DNA of 64,000 nt from Arthrobacter pityocampae (GTDB lineage: Bacteria; Actinomycetota; Actinomycetes; Actinomycetales; Micrococcaceae). Below, one piece after another: positions 1 through 8,287 of the stretch. A model generated the notes under the pieces. The model worked only from the letters and a program-made list of their open reading frames with translations. It was not told the origin of the DNA and did not search any database. The DNA is taken from contig NZ_PRKW01000006.1 of the NCBI RefSeq assembly GCF_002927275.1, positions 186,001 through 250,000 of the forward strand. The letters are read 5' to 3'. Both the position numbers and the translations under genes were made by a program. Positions within the stretch are counted from its first letter, which is position 1. Every line of letters starts with the position of its first letter.

Positions 1-843
1 GACCGCGATACCGGCGGGCAGCCCTGTCCAGCCGGCGGCCTCCTCGGACAGCGTCCCGGCCTTCGAGGCGAGGGCGCCGATGGTGTGCTCCACCTTCTCG
101 CGGGCGAAGCCGGCGAAGTCGGGATTGAGTGCGGCGAGGAACTCCTCGGACGGATAGGCGCCGTCCTGGTAGATGCCCTTGTACCCGGCGGTGCAGGCGT
201 TGCGCACGTACTCCCCGGTGAGCTGCCAGACGATCCAGTCGGCCGCTTCCACCCAGTGGTCCATGCGCCCGTACAGCTCGGGATCCTCCTCGAGCAGCTG
301 CAGGCCCTTCGCGAACTCCCACTCGCTGGAGATCAGTCCGCCGTAGCGCGGCAGCCAGACCTCGCCCCGCTCGGCCGCGAGCTCGTTGATACGGTTCGCC
401 TGGCCCTGGGCGGCGTGGTGCTTCCACAGCTTCACGTACGCGTGGGGGCGGCCCTCGTAGCCGGGCACCTCGTTGAGGGGCGTGCCGTCGGCGAGCGTGG
501 GCACCATGGTGCAGGCCGTGAAGTCCGTGGCGATGCCGATGACGTCCTGTGGGTCGATGCCCGCGTCCCGCACGGCGGCGGGGACGGCGGTGCGCAGGAC
601 GTCCACGTAGTCGGAGGGAACCTGCAGGGCCCACTCGGGGGGAAGCTGCTCCCCCGTCGCCGCGAGCGTCGAGTCCATGACGGCGTGCGGGTACGCGAGC
701 GTGGCGGTGCCGAGTTCGGCGCCGTCGGAGACGCGGACGACGACGGCGCGCCCGGACAGCGTGCCGTAATCGACGCCGATGACGTAGCCGGGCCTGCCGG
801 CATCCCGGGTCGGCGCGGAGGCGCGCGGGGTGGAGTCGCTCAA
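1..843 (-). CDS. araB: Ribulokinase, C-terminus cut by window edge
   Basis: FGGY-family kinase that phosphorylates L-ribulose in cytosolic arabinose catabolism. The visible 281 residues open with a short polar tail, then the phosphate-binding YVIGVDYGTLSGRAVVV strand-turn, and continue with ATDFTACTMVPTL and the tryptophan-rich KLWKHHAAQGQANRINELA region typical of AraB. The C-terminal half lies outside the window. I chose the TTG at 843 because GAGG precedes it by about 8 nt. An in-frame ATG at 915 has no ribosome site and would put operator-like repeats inside the gene, but it cannot be excluded. The LacI-type gene just upstream on the same strand is the likely regulator. Confidence 0.85.
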   Translation of the reverse strand, partial: MSDSTPRASAPTRDAGRPGYVIGVDYGTLSGRAVVVRVSDGAELGTATLAYPHAVMDSTLAATGEQLPPEWALQVPSDYVDVLRTAVPAAVRDAGIDPQDVIGIATDFTACTMVPTLADGTPLNEVPGYEGRPHAYVKLWKHHAAQGQANRINELAAERGEVWLPRYGGLISSEWEFAKGLQLLEEDPELYGRMDHWVEAADWIVWQLTGEYVRNACTAGYKGIYQDGAYPSEEFLAALNPDFAGFAREKVEHTIGALASKAGTLSEEAAGWTGLPAGIAV

Positions 844-902
844 GGGAAGGACCTCGTTGTTCTTCTCGGGACTGCTGGCAGTGCCCTGATGGATCGGAGT
901 GG

Positions 903-928
903 TGTGACCGGTCATGTGACCGTTCACA
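903..928. promoter_or_regulatory. Two tandem operator-like palindromes upstream of araB
   Basis: The plus strand shows TGTGACCGTTCACA at 915-928, with half-sites TGTGA and TCACA, next to the related TGTGACCGGTCAT at 903-915. A further GGTCACC lies at 934-940. Such spaced near-palindromes between a LacI-type regulator gene and its neighbour are probable binding sites. Assignment to the adjacent regulator is inference. Confidence 0.5.
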
Positions 929-940
929 TCAGCGGTCACC

Positions 941-969
941 AGTGTGCAGCCTCCTGCGGGATGTGTCAA
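941..969 (-). promoter_or_regulatory. Candidate araB promoter
   Basis: On the minus strand a perfect -35 TTGACA (969-964) is followed after 17 nt by CACACT (946-941), a weak -10. Transcription would start near 934, so the palindromes at 903-928 would lie just downstream of the start, a position suited to repression. The weak -10 keeps confidence low. Confidence 0.35.
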
Positions 970-1003
970 TGATCGGGCCCGCCCGGGGCGTCAGTCCGGG
1001 GCG

Positions 1004-2101
1004 TCAGTCCGGGATGCGGGCTGCGGAGGAGCGGACGACGAGCTCGGGCCGCACGTCGTCGGCCGTCCCGTCCGGTGCGGGGGCGGCCGAGCCCGGCGCG
1101 CCGATCAGCCCGAGCAGCCGCGCGACGCAACGCCGGCCGAGTTCGGGGAAGTCCTGCCGCACCGTGGTGAGCGGCGGCCAGTAGTGGGCGGCCTCGGGGA
1201 CGTCGTCGAACCCCACCACACTGAGGTCCTCGGGCAGTCGGCGCCCGCGCTCGCGGAAGGCGTGCATCAGCCCGAGGGCCATTTGGTCGTTCGAGGAGAA
1301 GACGGCGGTGACCCCGGGGTCTTCGACCAGCGCGAGCCCGGCGCGGTAGCCGGACTCCGCCGTCCACGTGCCGGAGAGGAGGGGTTCGGGCTCCAGGCCC
1401 CACGCCTGCATCTCGCCGCGGTAGCCGCGCACGCGGGCGTCCGTCTCGAACCAGCCGTCCGGACCCGCGATGTGCGCGATGCGCCGATGGCCCAGCTCGA
1501 GCAGGTGGCGGGTGGCGAGAACTGCTCCGCCGGACTGGTCCACGGACAGCCGGTGGTCGTCGCGTTCCCGGGCGGAGTGCACCGTCACGAACGGCAGCGT
1601 GATGGACAGCCGCTCGATCTCCCCGAGGGTCTGCGCCTGCGGTGCCAGGATGATGAGGCCGTCCACGCCGTGCGCGAGCAGCCGGTCCAGGGCGGAGCGG
1701 ATCGATCCGCCGTCGACGTCGTCGAGGTGCGCGATGTCCACGGCGTACCCGGCCTCGCGCGCCGCGCTGTCGATGGCCTGCAGGCTCGCCGCGGGCCCGT
1801 ACTCGAAGCCCTTGCTGACGAGCACCCCGATGGTGGTGGACCGGCTGGTCACGAGCGCACGGGCCGCCCGGTTGGGCCTGAAGCTGAGCTCGTCCATGGC
1901 GGCCAGCACGCGGTCGCGCGTCGCGGCGCGGAGGCTCGGGTGGCCGTTGAGCACGCGGGAGACGGTCTGGTGCGAGACCCCGGCGCGCCGGGCCACGTCC
2001 CGGATGTTGGCGGCACGGCCCTGGTCCGGGGACCGCGCCCCCTCCGCGGGGCGGGAGAACGCCGCCGGACGGGAGGGCTCCGCGTCAGTGGGCGTCGACA
2101 A
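1004..2101 (-). CDS. LacI-family transcriptional regulator (AraR-like)
   Basis: DNA-binding repressor of 365 residues. A disordered N-terminus of about 30 residues precedes the LacI helix-turn-helix (IRDVARRAGVSHQTVSRVLN, about 33-52), followed by the hinge and a periplasmic-binding-protein-like effector domain (TTIGVLVSKG; VGFDDVPEA). The TTG start at 2101 lies 17 nt inside the end of the nitrilase-family gene, so the two are probably translated together. araB follows 160 nt downstream and carries operator-like repeats, which suggests arabinose or ribulose control. The effector is inferred from position only. Confidence 0.85.
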   Translation of the reverse strand: MSTPTDAEPSRPAAFSRPAEGARSPDQGRAANIRDVARRAGVSHQTVSRVLNGHPSLRAATRDRVLAAMDELSFRPNRAARALVTSRSTTIGVLVSKGFEYGPAASLQAIDSAAREAGYAVDIAHLDDVDGGSIRSALDRLLAHGVDGLIILAPQAQTLGEIERLSITLPFVTVHSARERDDHRLSVDQSGGAVLATRHLLELGHRRIAHIAGPDGWFETDARVRGYRGEMQAWGLEPEPLLSGTWTAESGYRAGLALVEDPGVTAVFSSNDQMALGLMHAFRERGRRLPEDLSVVGFDDVPEAAHYWPPLTTVRQDFPELGRRCVARLLGLIGAPGSAAPAPDGTADDVRPELVVRSSAARIPD

Positions 2102-2891
2102 TGGTCTCGTTCCGCGCGAAGCGCCTGTTCCGCAGGACGGGCAGGAACTCGCGGACGTCGTCGACCCTGCGCCGCGTCACCCCGGTGGTGGCGACGCCGC
2201 GCTCCTCGTCCTCGAGGTGGGCCTGCGCGACCCCCATGGGGTCGATCACGGCGGAGTGGCCGATGGTGTGGCTGCTGGAGGTCCCGGCGGCCGCCACCCA
2301 CACGGTGTTCTCGATGGCCCTCGCCCTGAGCAGGGTCTCCCAGTGCTCGATCTTGTGGTCGCCCTTGAACCATGCGGCCGGCACGCAGATGAGGTCCGCC
2401 CCGGCATCCGCGAGCGCCCGCGCCTGCTCGGGGAACCGGAGGTCGTAGCAGGTCATGAGTCCCACCGAGAGTTCGCCGATCCGGGCCACGGTGAGGCCGC
2501 CGTCGCCCGGTTTGATGCGCGTGGACTCGGAGTAGCTGAAGGCGTCGTACAGGTGCAGCTTCCGGTACGTGTCCACGATCCGGCCGGTCGCGTCCACGAG
2601 GACGAGCGTGTTGAAGGGCCGTTCCTCGCCGCTGGGCTCGTAGCCCCCGGCGACGACGGCGATGGAGTGCTCGGCCGCGATGAAGGACAGCTGCTGGACG
2701 AAGGAGGTCCAGGTGGCCTCCACGGCATGCCGGAACGAACCCTCGACCCGTCCGACCGTGAACATCGACTCCTCGGGGAAGACGATGAGGTCGGACCCCT
2801 CGGCGGCGGCCTCCGCCGCGAGGTCCCGCATGACGGCGAGGTTCGCCGCGGCATCACCATCCGGCCTGAACTGACCAACGCTGACCAACAT
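2085..2891 (-). CDS. Carbon-nitrogen hydrolase (nitrilase superfamily)
   Basis: Cytosolic amidase-type enzyme of 268 residues, the usual length. The catalytic triad is visible: Glu in LIVFPEESMF, Lys in TYRKLHLYDAF and Cys in GLMTCYDLRFPE. The ATG at 2891 follows GAGGGCGGG and gives the typical N-terminus MLVSVGQF. A longer frame to 2918 adds nine unlikely residues. Its end overlaps the LacI-type gene. The branch resembles omega-amidase or carbamoylase-like members, but the substrate cannot be told. The neighbouring regulator may control it together with araB. Confidence 0.85.
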   Translation of the reverse strand: MLVSVGQFRPDGDAAANLAVMRDLAAEAAAEGSDLIVFPEESMFTVGRVEGSFRHAVEATWTSFVQQLSFIAAEHSIAVVAGGYEPSGEERPFNTLVLVDATGRIVDTYRKLHLYDAFSYSESTRIKPGDGGLTVARIGELSVGLMTCYDLRFPEQARALADAGADLICVPAAWFKGDHKIEHWETLLRARAIENTVWVAAAGTSSSHTIGHSAVIDPMGVAQAHLEDEERGVATTGVTRRRVDDVREFLPVLRNRRFARNETIVDAH

Positions 2892-2970
2892 GTTCCCGCC
2901 CTCACGTGTGGATGACACCCTGCGTCAAGCGTACAGACCCCGTCCAGCACGCGGGGGTAGCCTTCGTCCC

Positions 2971-3477
2971 ATGAGGAACCCGGGAAAGAAGCAGCGCGTG
3001 GATCCCGGCCCCGGCCGGGAGTCGGTATGGGACTACCCGAGGCCGCCGCGCGTGGAGCGGACCTCGGCCAGGATCGAGGTGCGGTTCGGCGGCCGGCTGA
3101 TCGTCAGCACGGACGACGCCGTCCGGGTCCTGGAGACGAGTCACCCGCCGGTCTACTACCTGCCGATCGACGCCTTCGCGCCCGGCGTCCTGGTCCCGGT
3201 CGACGGGTCCACGCACTGCGAGTTCAAGGGCGCCGCGAGCTATTTCGACGTCGTCGCCGGGTCCGCCCGCAGCCCGCGCGGCGCCTGGACCTACCCCACC
3301 CCGGTGCGCGGCTACGAGGACCTGTCCACGCGTGCCGCCCTCTATCCCTCGCGGATGGACGAGTGCACCGTGGACGGCGAGCGGGTGCAGGCGCAGGAGG
3401 GCGATTTCTACGGCGGGTGGATCACCGCGGCGATCGTCGGACCGTTCAAGGGCGGGGCGGGGACCTGGGGCTGGTAG
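2971..3477 (+). CDS. DUF427 domain protein
   Basis: Small cytosolic protein of 168 residues with the DUF427 fold. Seen are the WDYPRPPRVE opening, the ETSHPPVYYLP segment and the CEFKGAASYFDV core typical of the family, with a conserved GYEDLSTRAALYP stretch near residue 120. Family members are widespread in actinobacteria and have no settled biochemical role. The ATG at 2971 was chosen over the open frame to 2890, which would overlap the divergent hydrolase. No operon partner is evident. Confidence 0.85.
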   Translation: MRNPGKKQRVDPGPGRESVWDYPRPPRVERTSARIEVRFGGRLIVSTDDAVRVLETSHPPVYYLPIDAFAPGVLVPVDGSTHCEFKGAASYFDVVAGSARSPRGAWTYPTPVRGYEDLSTRAALYPSRMDECTVDGERVQAQEGDFYGGWITAAIVGPFKGGAGTWGW

Positions 3478-3571
3478 CCCGACGGCGTGGAGCATCCGTC
3501 CAGCGGACAATCAGGTCGCTGCGCTATCGTCGCAGGCTGACCATCGCACGCAAGGCAAGGACGGGCTCGGC

Positions 3572-4345
3572 ATGAGCATCAAGGGAACACATCTGGGCCG
3601 GCGGCTGCTCGCAGCCGCGTTCGTCGGCTCCATCGCGGTCCTGGGCGGCTGCGGAGCCGCGGGGGACGAGCCCGAGGACACGGCGTCGTCGAGCGCGGCG
3701 CCCGCGCCGGGCGAGTCGGCTGCCGCCCAGCCGGAGCCGGATCTCGAGGGCCTGCCCGACGTCGTCGCCGTCGTCAACGGCACCGAGATCAGGAAGGACG
3801 AGTTCACCACGGCGTACGAGAGCCAGTTCCCGCAGGCGGCCGCCCAGGCGCAGGCCGGCGGCCAGGAGGTGGACCAGGAGCTCCTGAGGACGACCGTGGC
3901 GGACAACCTGGTGAGCACCGAGCTGCTCCGCCAGGAAGCGGAGAAGCGGGACATCAAGGCGACGCCCGAGGCACGCGCCGCGGCGATCGACGAGCTGCTG
4001 GCATCGAGCCAGCTGGGCTCCGAGGATGAACTGCGGGCGGCCTTCGCCGAGCAGGGGCTCGACGACGCCGAGTTCGACGCCCAGCTCTCCGACCAGGTGG
4101 CGCTCGATGCGCTGATCGCGGACGAGGCCGGCGACACGACGCCCAGCGACAAGGAGATCCAGGAGGCGTACGACGCCGCGACGGCCCAGCAGGAGGCGAG
4201 TGGGGCCACGGCGTCGCCGCTGCCCCCGCTGGACGAGGTGCGGGACGAGATCGTGAAGCAGCTCGAGGGCGGCGAGACGTCCGAGGCCGCCCAGTCCCTG
4301 ATCGCGAAGCTGCGCGAGGACGCGGACATCACCGTCAACCTGTAA
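3572..4345 (+). CDS. SurA N-terminal domain lipoprotein
   Basis: Predicted surface lipoprotein of 257 residues. A signal peptide (RRLLAAAFVGSIAVLGGC) ends at a lipobox with Cys near residue 27, followed by an acidic Ser/Ala/Pro linker. The rest matches the SurA/PrsA N-terminal chaperone domain (DVVAVVNGTEIRKDEF, then long helices). No parvulin isomerase domain is seen, so a holdase-type folding role at the membrane is inferred, not isomerisation. ATG 3572 is the first start that gives the signal peptide. A strong terminator follows 24 nt after the stop. Confidence 0.8.
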   Translation: MSIKGTHLGRRLLAAAFVGSIAVLGGCGAAGDEPEDTASSSAAPAPGESAAAQPEPDLEGLPDVVAVVNGTEIRKDEFTTAYESQFPQAAAQAQAGGQEVDQELLRTTVADNLVSTELLRQEAEKRDIKATPEARAAAIDELLASSQLGSEDELRAAFAEQGLDDAEFDAQLSDQVALDALIADEAGDTTPSDKEIQEAYDAATAQQEASGATASPLPPLDEVRDEIVKQLEGGETSEAAQSLIAKLREDADITVNL

Positions 4346-4369
4346 CCCCGGTACCGGTACTACCCGGAC

Positions 4370-4408
4370 GGCAGCGGCCCCCTTCGCCGGACGAAGGGGG
4401 CCGCTGCC
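4370..4408. terminator. Bidirectional hairpin terminator between SurA-like gene and purA
   Basis: A perfect 17-bp stem (4370-4386 with 4392-4408) encloses the 5-nt loop ccgga. It sits between two convergent genes, so it can end transcription of both. No long T-run follows, as is common in high-GC actinobacteria. Confidence 0.85.
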
Positions 4409-4422
4409 GTGTGGTCGACGGG

Positions 4423-5709
4423 TCAGCTGATGAGGTCGTTGACCACGATCGTCTGGTCGCGGTCCGGGCCGACGCCGATGGCCGAGAACCGGGTCCCGGA
4501 GAGCTTCTCGAGGGCCCGCACGTAGGTCTGCGCGTTGTCGGGCAGGTCCTCGATGGTCCGGGCACCCGTGATGTCCTCGGTCCAGCCGTCGAAGTACTCG
4601 AAGATCGGCTTCGCGTGGTGGAAGTCGGTCTGCGTCATGGGCATCTCGTCGTGCCGCACGCCGTCGACGTCGTACGCGACGCACACCGGGATGCTCTCGA
4701 TCCCCGTGAGGACGTCGAGCTTCGTCACGAAGTAGTCGGTGAAGCCGTTGACGCGCGACGCGTGGCGCGCCAGCACGGCGTCGTACCAGCCGCACCGGCG
4801 CGGGCGGCCGGTGTTGACGCCGAACTCGCCGCCGGTCTTCTGCAGGTGCAGGCCCATCTCGTCGAAGAGCTCGGTGGGGAAGGGCCCGGCGCCCACGCGG
4901 GTGGTGTACGCCTTGATGATGCCGATCGAGCGGGAGATGCGCGTGGGACCGATACCCGAGCCGACGGACGCGCCGCCCGCTGTGGGGTTGGACGACGTCA
5001 CGAACGGGTAGGTGCCGTGGTCGACGTCGAGGAAGGTCGCCTGGCCGCCCTCCATGAGGACCACCTTGCCGGCGTCGAGTGCCTCGTTGAGCACGAACGT
5101 GGAGTCGATGACGAGGGGCCGCAGCCGCTCGGCGAAGGAGAGGAAGTACGAGACGACCTCCTCGACCTCGACGTCGCGGCGGTTGTAGACCTTGACCAGC
5201 AGCTCGTTCTTCTGCTTGAGGGAGCCCTCGACCTTCTGCCGCAGGATCGACTCGTCGAAGACGTCCTGGACCCGGATGCCGAGGCGCGCCACCTTGTCCA
5301 TGTAGGCGGGGCCGATGCCGCGGCCCGTGGTGCCGATCGCGCGCTTGCCGAGGAAACGCTCGGTGACCTTGTCGAGGACCTGGTGGTAGGGGGCCACGAG
5401 GTGGGCGTTGGCGGAGACGCGCAGCTTCGAGGTGTCCGCGCCGCGGGCCTCGAGGCCGTCGATCTCCTCGAAGAGCGCCTCGAGGTTGATGACGCAGCCG
5501 TTGCCGATGACCGGCACGGCGTTAGGGCTGAGGATGCCGGCGGGAAGGAGCTTCAGCTCGTACTTCTCGCCGTTGACCACCACGGTGTGCCCGGCGTTGT
5601 TGCCGCCGTTCGGCTTCACGACGTAGTCGACCCGGCCGCCCAGCAGGTCAGTGGCCTTGCCCTTACCCTCGTCGCCCCACTGGGCTCCGACAATGACGAT
5701 TGCTGGCAT
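4423..5709 (-). CDS. purA: Adenylosuccinate synthetase
   Basis: Joins IMP and aspartate using GTP in AMP synthesis. The 428-residue protein has the usual length. Visible motifs are [11 protein letters not shown] (residues 8-18, P-loop and catalytic Asp13), NNAGHTVV around 38-45, the [15 protein letters not shown]-binding segment, and [12 protein letters not shown]. The ATG at 5709 is preceded by GGAGGATCCC, a strong ribosome site. It stands alone, transcribed toward the shared terminator at 4370-4408. Confidence 0.97.
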   Translation of the reverse strand: MPAIVIVGAQWGDEGKGKATDLLGGRVDYVVKPNGGNNAGHTVVVNGEKYELKLLPAGILSPNAVPVIGNGCVINLEALFEEIDGLEARGADTSKLRVSANAHLVAPYHQVLDKVTERFLGKRAIGTTGRGIGPAYMDKVARLGIRVQDVFDESILRQKVEGSLKQKNELLVKVYNRRDVEVEEVVSYFLSFAERLRPLVIDSTFVLNEALDAGKVVLMEGGQATFLDVDHGTYPFVTSSNPTAGGASVGSGIGPTRISRSIGIIKAYTTRVGAGPFPTELFDEMGLHLQKTGGEFGVNTGRPRRCGWYDAVLARHASRVNGFTDYFVTKLDVLTGIESIPVCVAYDVDGVRHDEMPMTQTDFHHAKPIFEYFDGWTEDITGARTIEDLPDNAQTYVRALEKLSGTRFSAIGVGPDRDQTIVVNDLIS

Positions 5710-5965
5710 GGGATCCTCCCCCATTCGGTACGGGTTCCTCCCGCGCGACGCGGGAAGCAAGCCGTGCATCAGAACGCCCCAACCGGTCGCGCACGGGGCG
5801 CGGCCACTGGGGCTCTTACCGTCCGAGTTTAGCCGAGGTGCCGGGGGAGCGCGGAAAAAGCTCCGGCCGTGACGGTTGCGGTTCCGTTGCGACTGCCCCT
5901 CCGAGCGGCCGGGACGACGGGACGCCGCAGGGACGCCGTCGAGCAGGCCCGGGCACAATGGGGGC

Positions 5966-6568
5966 ATGGACCGCTTCGAAGGACACATCGCCGGCATCGG
6001 CACCGCCTCGGGTACGCGCCTGGTGATCGGGCGGTGGGACACCTCGCCCTTCGGCTCCTTCACCGACGTCATGATGGAGGACGCCGCGGGCCGGCGGACG
6101 CTGCTCGCCCCCACCGCCCAGATCGCGGACTACGTGGGTGCCACGTACACGTTCGACGACGTCGTGCTCACCCCGATCACCTCGGCCCTGGCGGGCGGCC
6201 GGCTCGTCGTCGACGCCGGGGATCTGCAGGTCCTCGCCGAACTGGGCGGCGTCACGCTGCTGGGGCGGCTCCTCGGCGTGCTCCCGCGGCGCCTGGCCAC
6301 GCACCCGCGGTGGCTCGCGCTGATCAACCCGGTGGCATCGCTGCTCGTGAAGGGCGTCGCGACGGCCGGTTCCGCCGGGCAGGGCCGCACCGAGTACTAC
6401 GGGGTCACCTCGGCCCGTGCCGTCCTCGGCGCGACCGCCACGTGGCGTGGCGCGGACCTCGGCACCCTCGCCCCCGTGAGCCCGCCGGTCCGGTTCGGCT
6501 TCAGCTCAGCGCCGCCCCGCCCGCAGCTGGTGACGGTGACGACGACGATCCGCCGCCCCGAGGAGTGA
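5966..6568 (+). CDS. Conserved hypothetical protein
   Basis: A 200-residue protein I cannot assign to a named family. It starts [22 protein letters not shown], is rich in beta-prone segments, and ends with a basic tail after [11 protein letters not shown] hydrophobic stretch in the middle ([13 protein letters not shown]) is interrupted by arginines and is unlikely to cross a membrane. No signal peptide is visible. ATG 5966 gives a compact N-terminus. It is convergent with the MpaB-type gene, 10 nt away, and divergent from purA. Confidence 0.7.
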   Translation: MDRFEGHIAGIGTASGTRLVIGRWDTSPFGSFTDVMMEDAAGRRTLLAPTAQIADYVGATYTFDDVVLTPITSALAGGRLVVDAGDLQVLAELGGVTLLGRLLGVLPRRLATHPRWLALINPVASLLVKGVATAGSAGQGRTEYYGVTSARAVLGATATWRGADLGTLAPVSPPVRFGFSSAPPRPQLVTVTTTIRRPEE

Positions 6569-6578
6569 CCGCCCGGAC

Positions 6579-7448
6579 CTACCCGTCGGCGGCCAGCCGG
6601 TCCCGGGCCACCCGGTAGTGCGGCCAGTAGCGCACGCTCCCGGGCAGCAGGGGAACGACGAGCCGGGTGGACCGCCGGACGACGGCGAACACCACGCGTT
6701 CGCGGCGCCGCCACGGCAGGCCGTACCCGTCCCGCAGCCGTGCGGGCAGGATCCCCGCCGCGAGGATGGAAGGCAGCGGCCTGAGGGGCGCCGGGAGGAG
6801 CGGTGGGTCCGGCGCGAGGATCTGCCGGGCGATCAGGCGCGCCGTCGGCCCGACGTCGAGCGTGTCCTGGAGCTGCTCGGTGACGTAGCGTTCCAGGGCA
6901 CGGTAGTCCTCCGGCAGCACCGCGTCCGTCACCCCGAAGAAGTGGGCCAGCTGCCGCATGTCCCGGTAGTAGGCGTCGCGTTCCGCCGGCGTCGTCGGGC
7001 GCAGGAAGCGTTCCGTCACCTGCAGGGCCGTCCACACGAGCGTCGCGAGGACCCAGAGGGCGAGGCCGGGATCGGTGGCACTGTAGGCCGTGCCGGCCGG
7101 CAGGGAGGCGGCGTCCCGGGGCAGCGTCCCGGTGACCGGTCGGTGCTTGCGTGCCACGTGCCCGGCGGCCGCACGCACCTGGGCCCGGTCCCCGAACGTG
7201 ACCATGAGGACGGCGTCGAGGGTTCCGCGCAGTCGCTGGAGGGGGTCGGTGGCGAAGTCGCTGTGGGCGCGCACGCCCTCGCCGACCAGCGGGTGTGCCA
7301 CCTGGAGCAGGAGCGCCGCCGGTCCGCCCGCCACGATCAGCCGCTCCCGGGCGACGCGCCACGCCGTCGAGCCCGGCCCGAAGAGCCCGGCATCCCCGGC
7401 GGCCCCGGGCCCGGGCGCGGGAGGGAAGAACCGGGCAGTGCCCCGCAT
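6579..7448 (-). CDS. Oxygenase MpaB family protein (DUF2236)
   Basis: A 289-residue protein of the MpaB/latex-clearing-protein family, which binds haem b. Seen are the LLLQVAHPLVGEGVRAHSDF segment (residues about 47-66) with its conserved histidines, the long ATLVWTALQVTERF helix and HFFGV. Family members include mycophenolic acid MpaB and rubber oxygenase Lcp. The substrate here is unknown. Starts at ATG 7448. The small HTH gene ends 20 nt upstream on the same strand and may be cotranscribed. Confidence 0.75.
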   Translation of the reverse strand: MRGTARFFPPAPGPGAAGDAGLFGPGSTAWRVARERLIVAGGPAALLLQVAHPLVGEGVRAHSDFATDPLQRLRGTLDAVLMVTFGDRAQVRAAAGHVARKHRPVTGTLPRDAASLPAGTAYSATDPGLALWVLATLVWTALQVTERFLRPTTPAERDAYYRDMRQLAHFFGVTDAVLPEDYRALERYVTEQLQDTLDVGPTARLIARQILAPDPPLLPAPLRPLPSILAAGILPARLRDGYGLPWRRRERVVFAVVRRSTRLVVPLLPGSVRYWPHYRVARDRLAADG

Positions 7449-7468
7449 GCCGTCCTGTCTGCCGTGGT

Positions 7469-7672
7469 TCAGATCGAGTAGTCGGACCCCGGGTTCGTCG
7501 AGGCGATGTACTCCCGTACCGCGCTCTGCGGCACCCGGTAGGAGCGCCCGAACCGGATGCTGTGGATCGTCCCGGCCTGGACCAGCCGGTAGACGGTCAT
7601 TTTCGATACCCGCATCATGCTCGCGACCTCCGCCACCGTGTACAGGTCACTCGTATGCACATTCGTCGCCAT
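7469..7672 (-). CDS. Small excisionase-type helix-turn-helix protein
   Basis: A 67-residue DNA-binding protein with a MerR/excisionase-like winged helix: LYTVAEVASMMRVSKMTVYRLV followed by the FGRSYRVPQSAV wing. This is the size and form of small regulators related to BldC that occur singly in actinobacterial genomes, not phage excisionases; no integrase is nearby. The ATG at 7672 gives MATNVHTSDLYTV. Another in-frame ATG at 7702 would add ten residues. Target genes are unknown. The downstream MpaB-type gene is the nearest candidate. Confidence 0.8.
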   Translation of the reverse strand: MATNVHTSDLYTVAEVASMMRVSKMTVYRLVQAGTIHSIRFGRSYRVPQSAVREYIASTNPGSDYSI

Positions 7673-7810
7673 GCTTACCACTGCTCCCATCCGCCTCACC
7701 ACATTGAGTGGTCCTTTAACAGTGGTCGCGCTGGTAACAACGGCACAAGGAGCAGAACTACTTGTTTATGCTCCTCGGGTCCGAGTAGGGCTACGCTGCA
7801 CGTCGCTCGA

Positions 7811-7844
7811 AGAGGGCGGGTCCGCCCCAGCGGACCCGCCCTCT
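7811..7844 (-). terminator. Terminator after fbaA-DUF3151 unit
   Basis: A perfect 14-bp GC-rich stem (7811-7824 with 7831-7844) with loop ccccag. It lies 20 nt past the stop codon of the DUF3151 gene on the minus strand. Confidence 0.8.
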
Positions 7845-7863
7845 CCCTCAGGTCACGAGGACC

Positions 7864-8283
7864 TCAGCCGGCGAGCTGTGCGCTGGCTTCCGGGTCCGAT
7901 TCCCTGAGGAACACCGCGATCCGCTCGGCCTCCTCGATCTCGCCGATGGAGGCCGCGGCCCGGCCGAGGGCGAAGAGGGCCCGCAGGAAGCCCCGGTTCG
8001 GCTCGTGCGAGTACGGGATGGGCCCGGCCCCGCGCCAGCCGCTGCGCCGCAGCGCGTCGAGGCCCCGGTGGTAGCCGGTGCGCGCGTAGGCGTAGGACTC
8101 GATGGTCCGGCCCTCGGCGTACGCCTCGTCCGCGAGGATCGCCCACACGAGCGACGACGTCGGGTGGGCGGCGGCCAGATCGACGGCCTCGTCGCCTGCA
8201 GCGAGGCGCCCGACGACGTCGGGTTCCTCGGGCAGGAGGGTGGGCTCGGGGCCCAGCAGGTTCTTGCGGAACTCGTCCGACAC
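7864..8283 (-). CDS. DUF3151 family protein
   Basis: A 139-residue cytosolic protein of the actinobacterial DUF3151 family, function unknown. It opens SDEFRKNLLGPEPTLLPEEP, followed by helical repeats (VWAILADEAYAEGRTIESYAYARTGYHRGLDALR) that resemble a TPR-like fold. GTG 8283 starts 4 nt after the fbaA stop, so it depends on the fbaA transcript. A longer frame to 8376 would overlap fbaA and is rejected. The linkage to fbaA recurs in actinobacteria, which suggests a role near glycolysis, but nothing in the sequence shows it. Confidence 0.85.
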   Translation of the reverse strand: MSDEFRKNLLGPEPTLLPEEPDVVGRLAAGDEAVDLAAAHPTSSLVWAILADEAYAEGRTIESYAYARTGYHRGLDALRRSGWRGAGPIPYSHEPNRGFLRALFALGRAAASIGEIEEAERIAVFLRESDPEASAQLAG

Positions 8284-8287
8284 GGCG

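Noticed and set aside
85-972. Long plus-strand open frame opposite araB
   Set aside because: It is a high-GC shadow of the minus-strand ribulokinase, whose motifs are clear, and it has no ribosome site or recognisable domain.
988-1015. Tandem copy of GCGTCAGTCCGGGG at the end of the LacI-type gene
   Set aside because: A single 14-bp duplication at a stop codon in high-GC DNA; too short and isolated to call a functional repeat.
7469-7672. Small excisionase-like protein as sign of a prophage or integrative element
   Set aside because: No integrase, attachment repeat or phage gene is nearby, and such single HTH proteins are common chromosomal regulators in actinobacteria.
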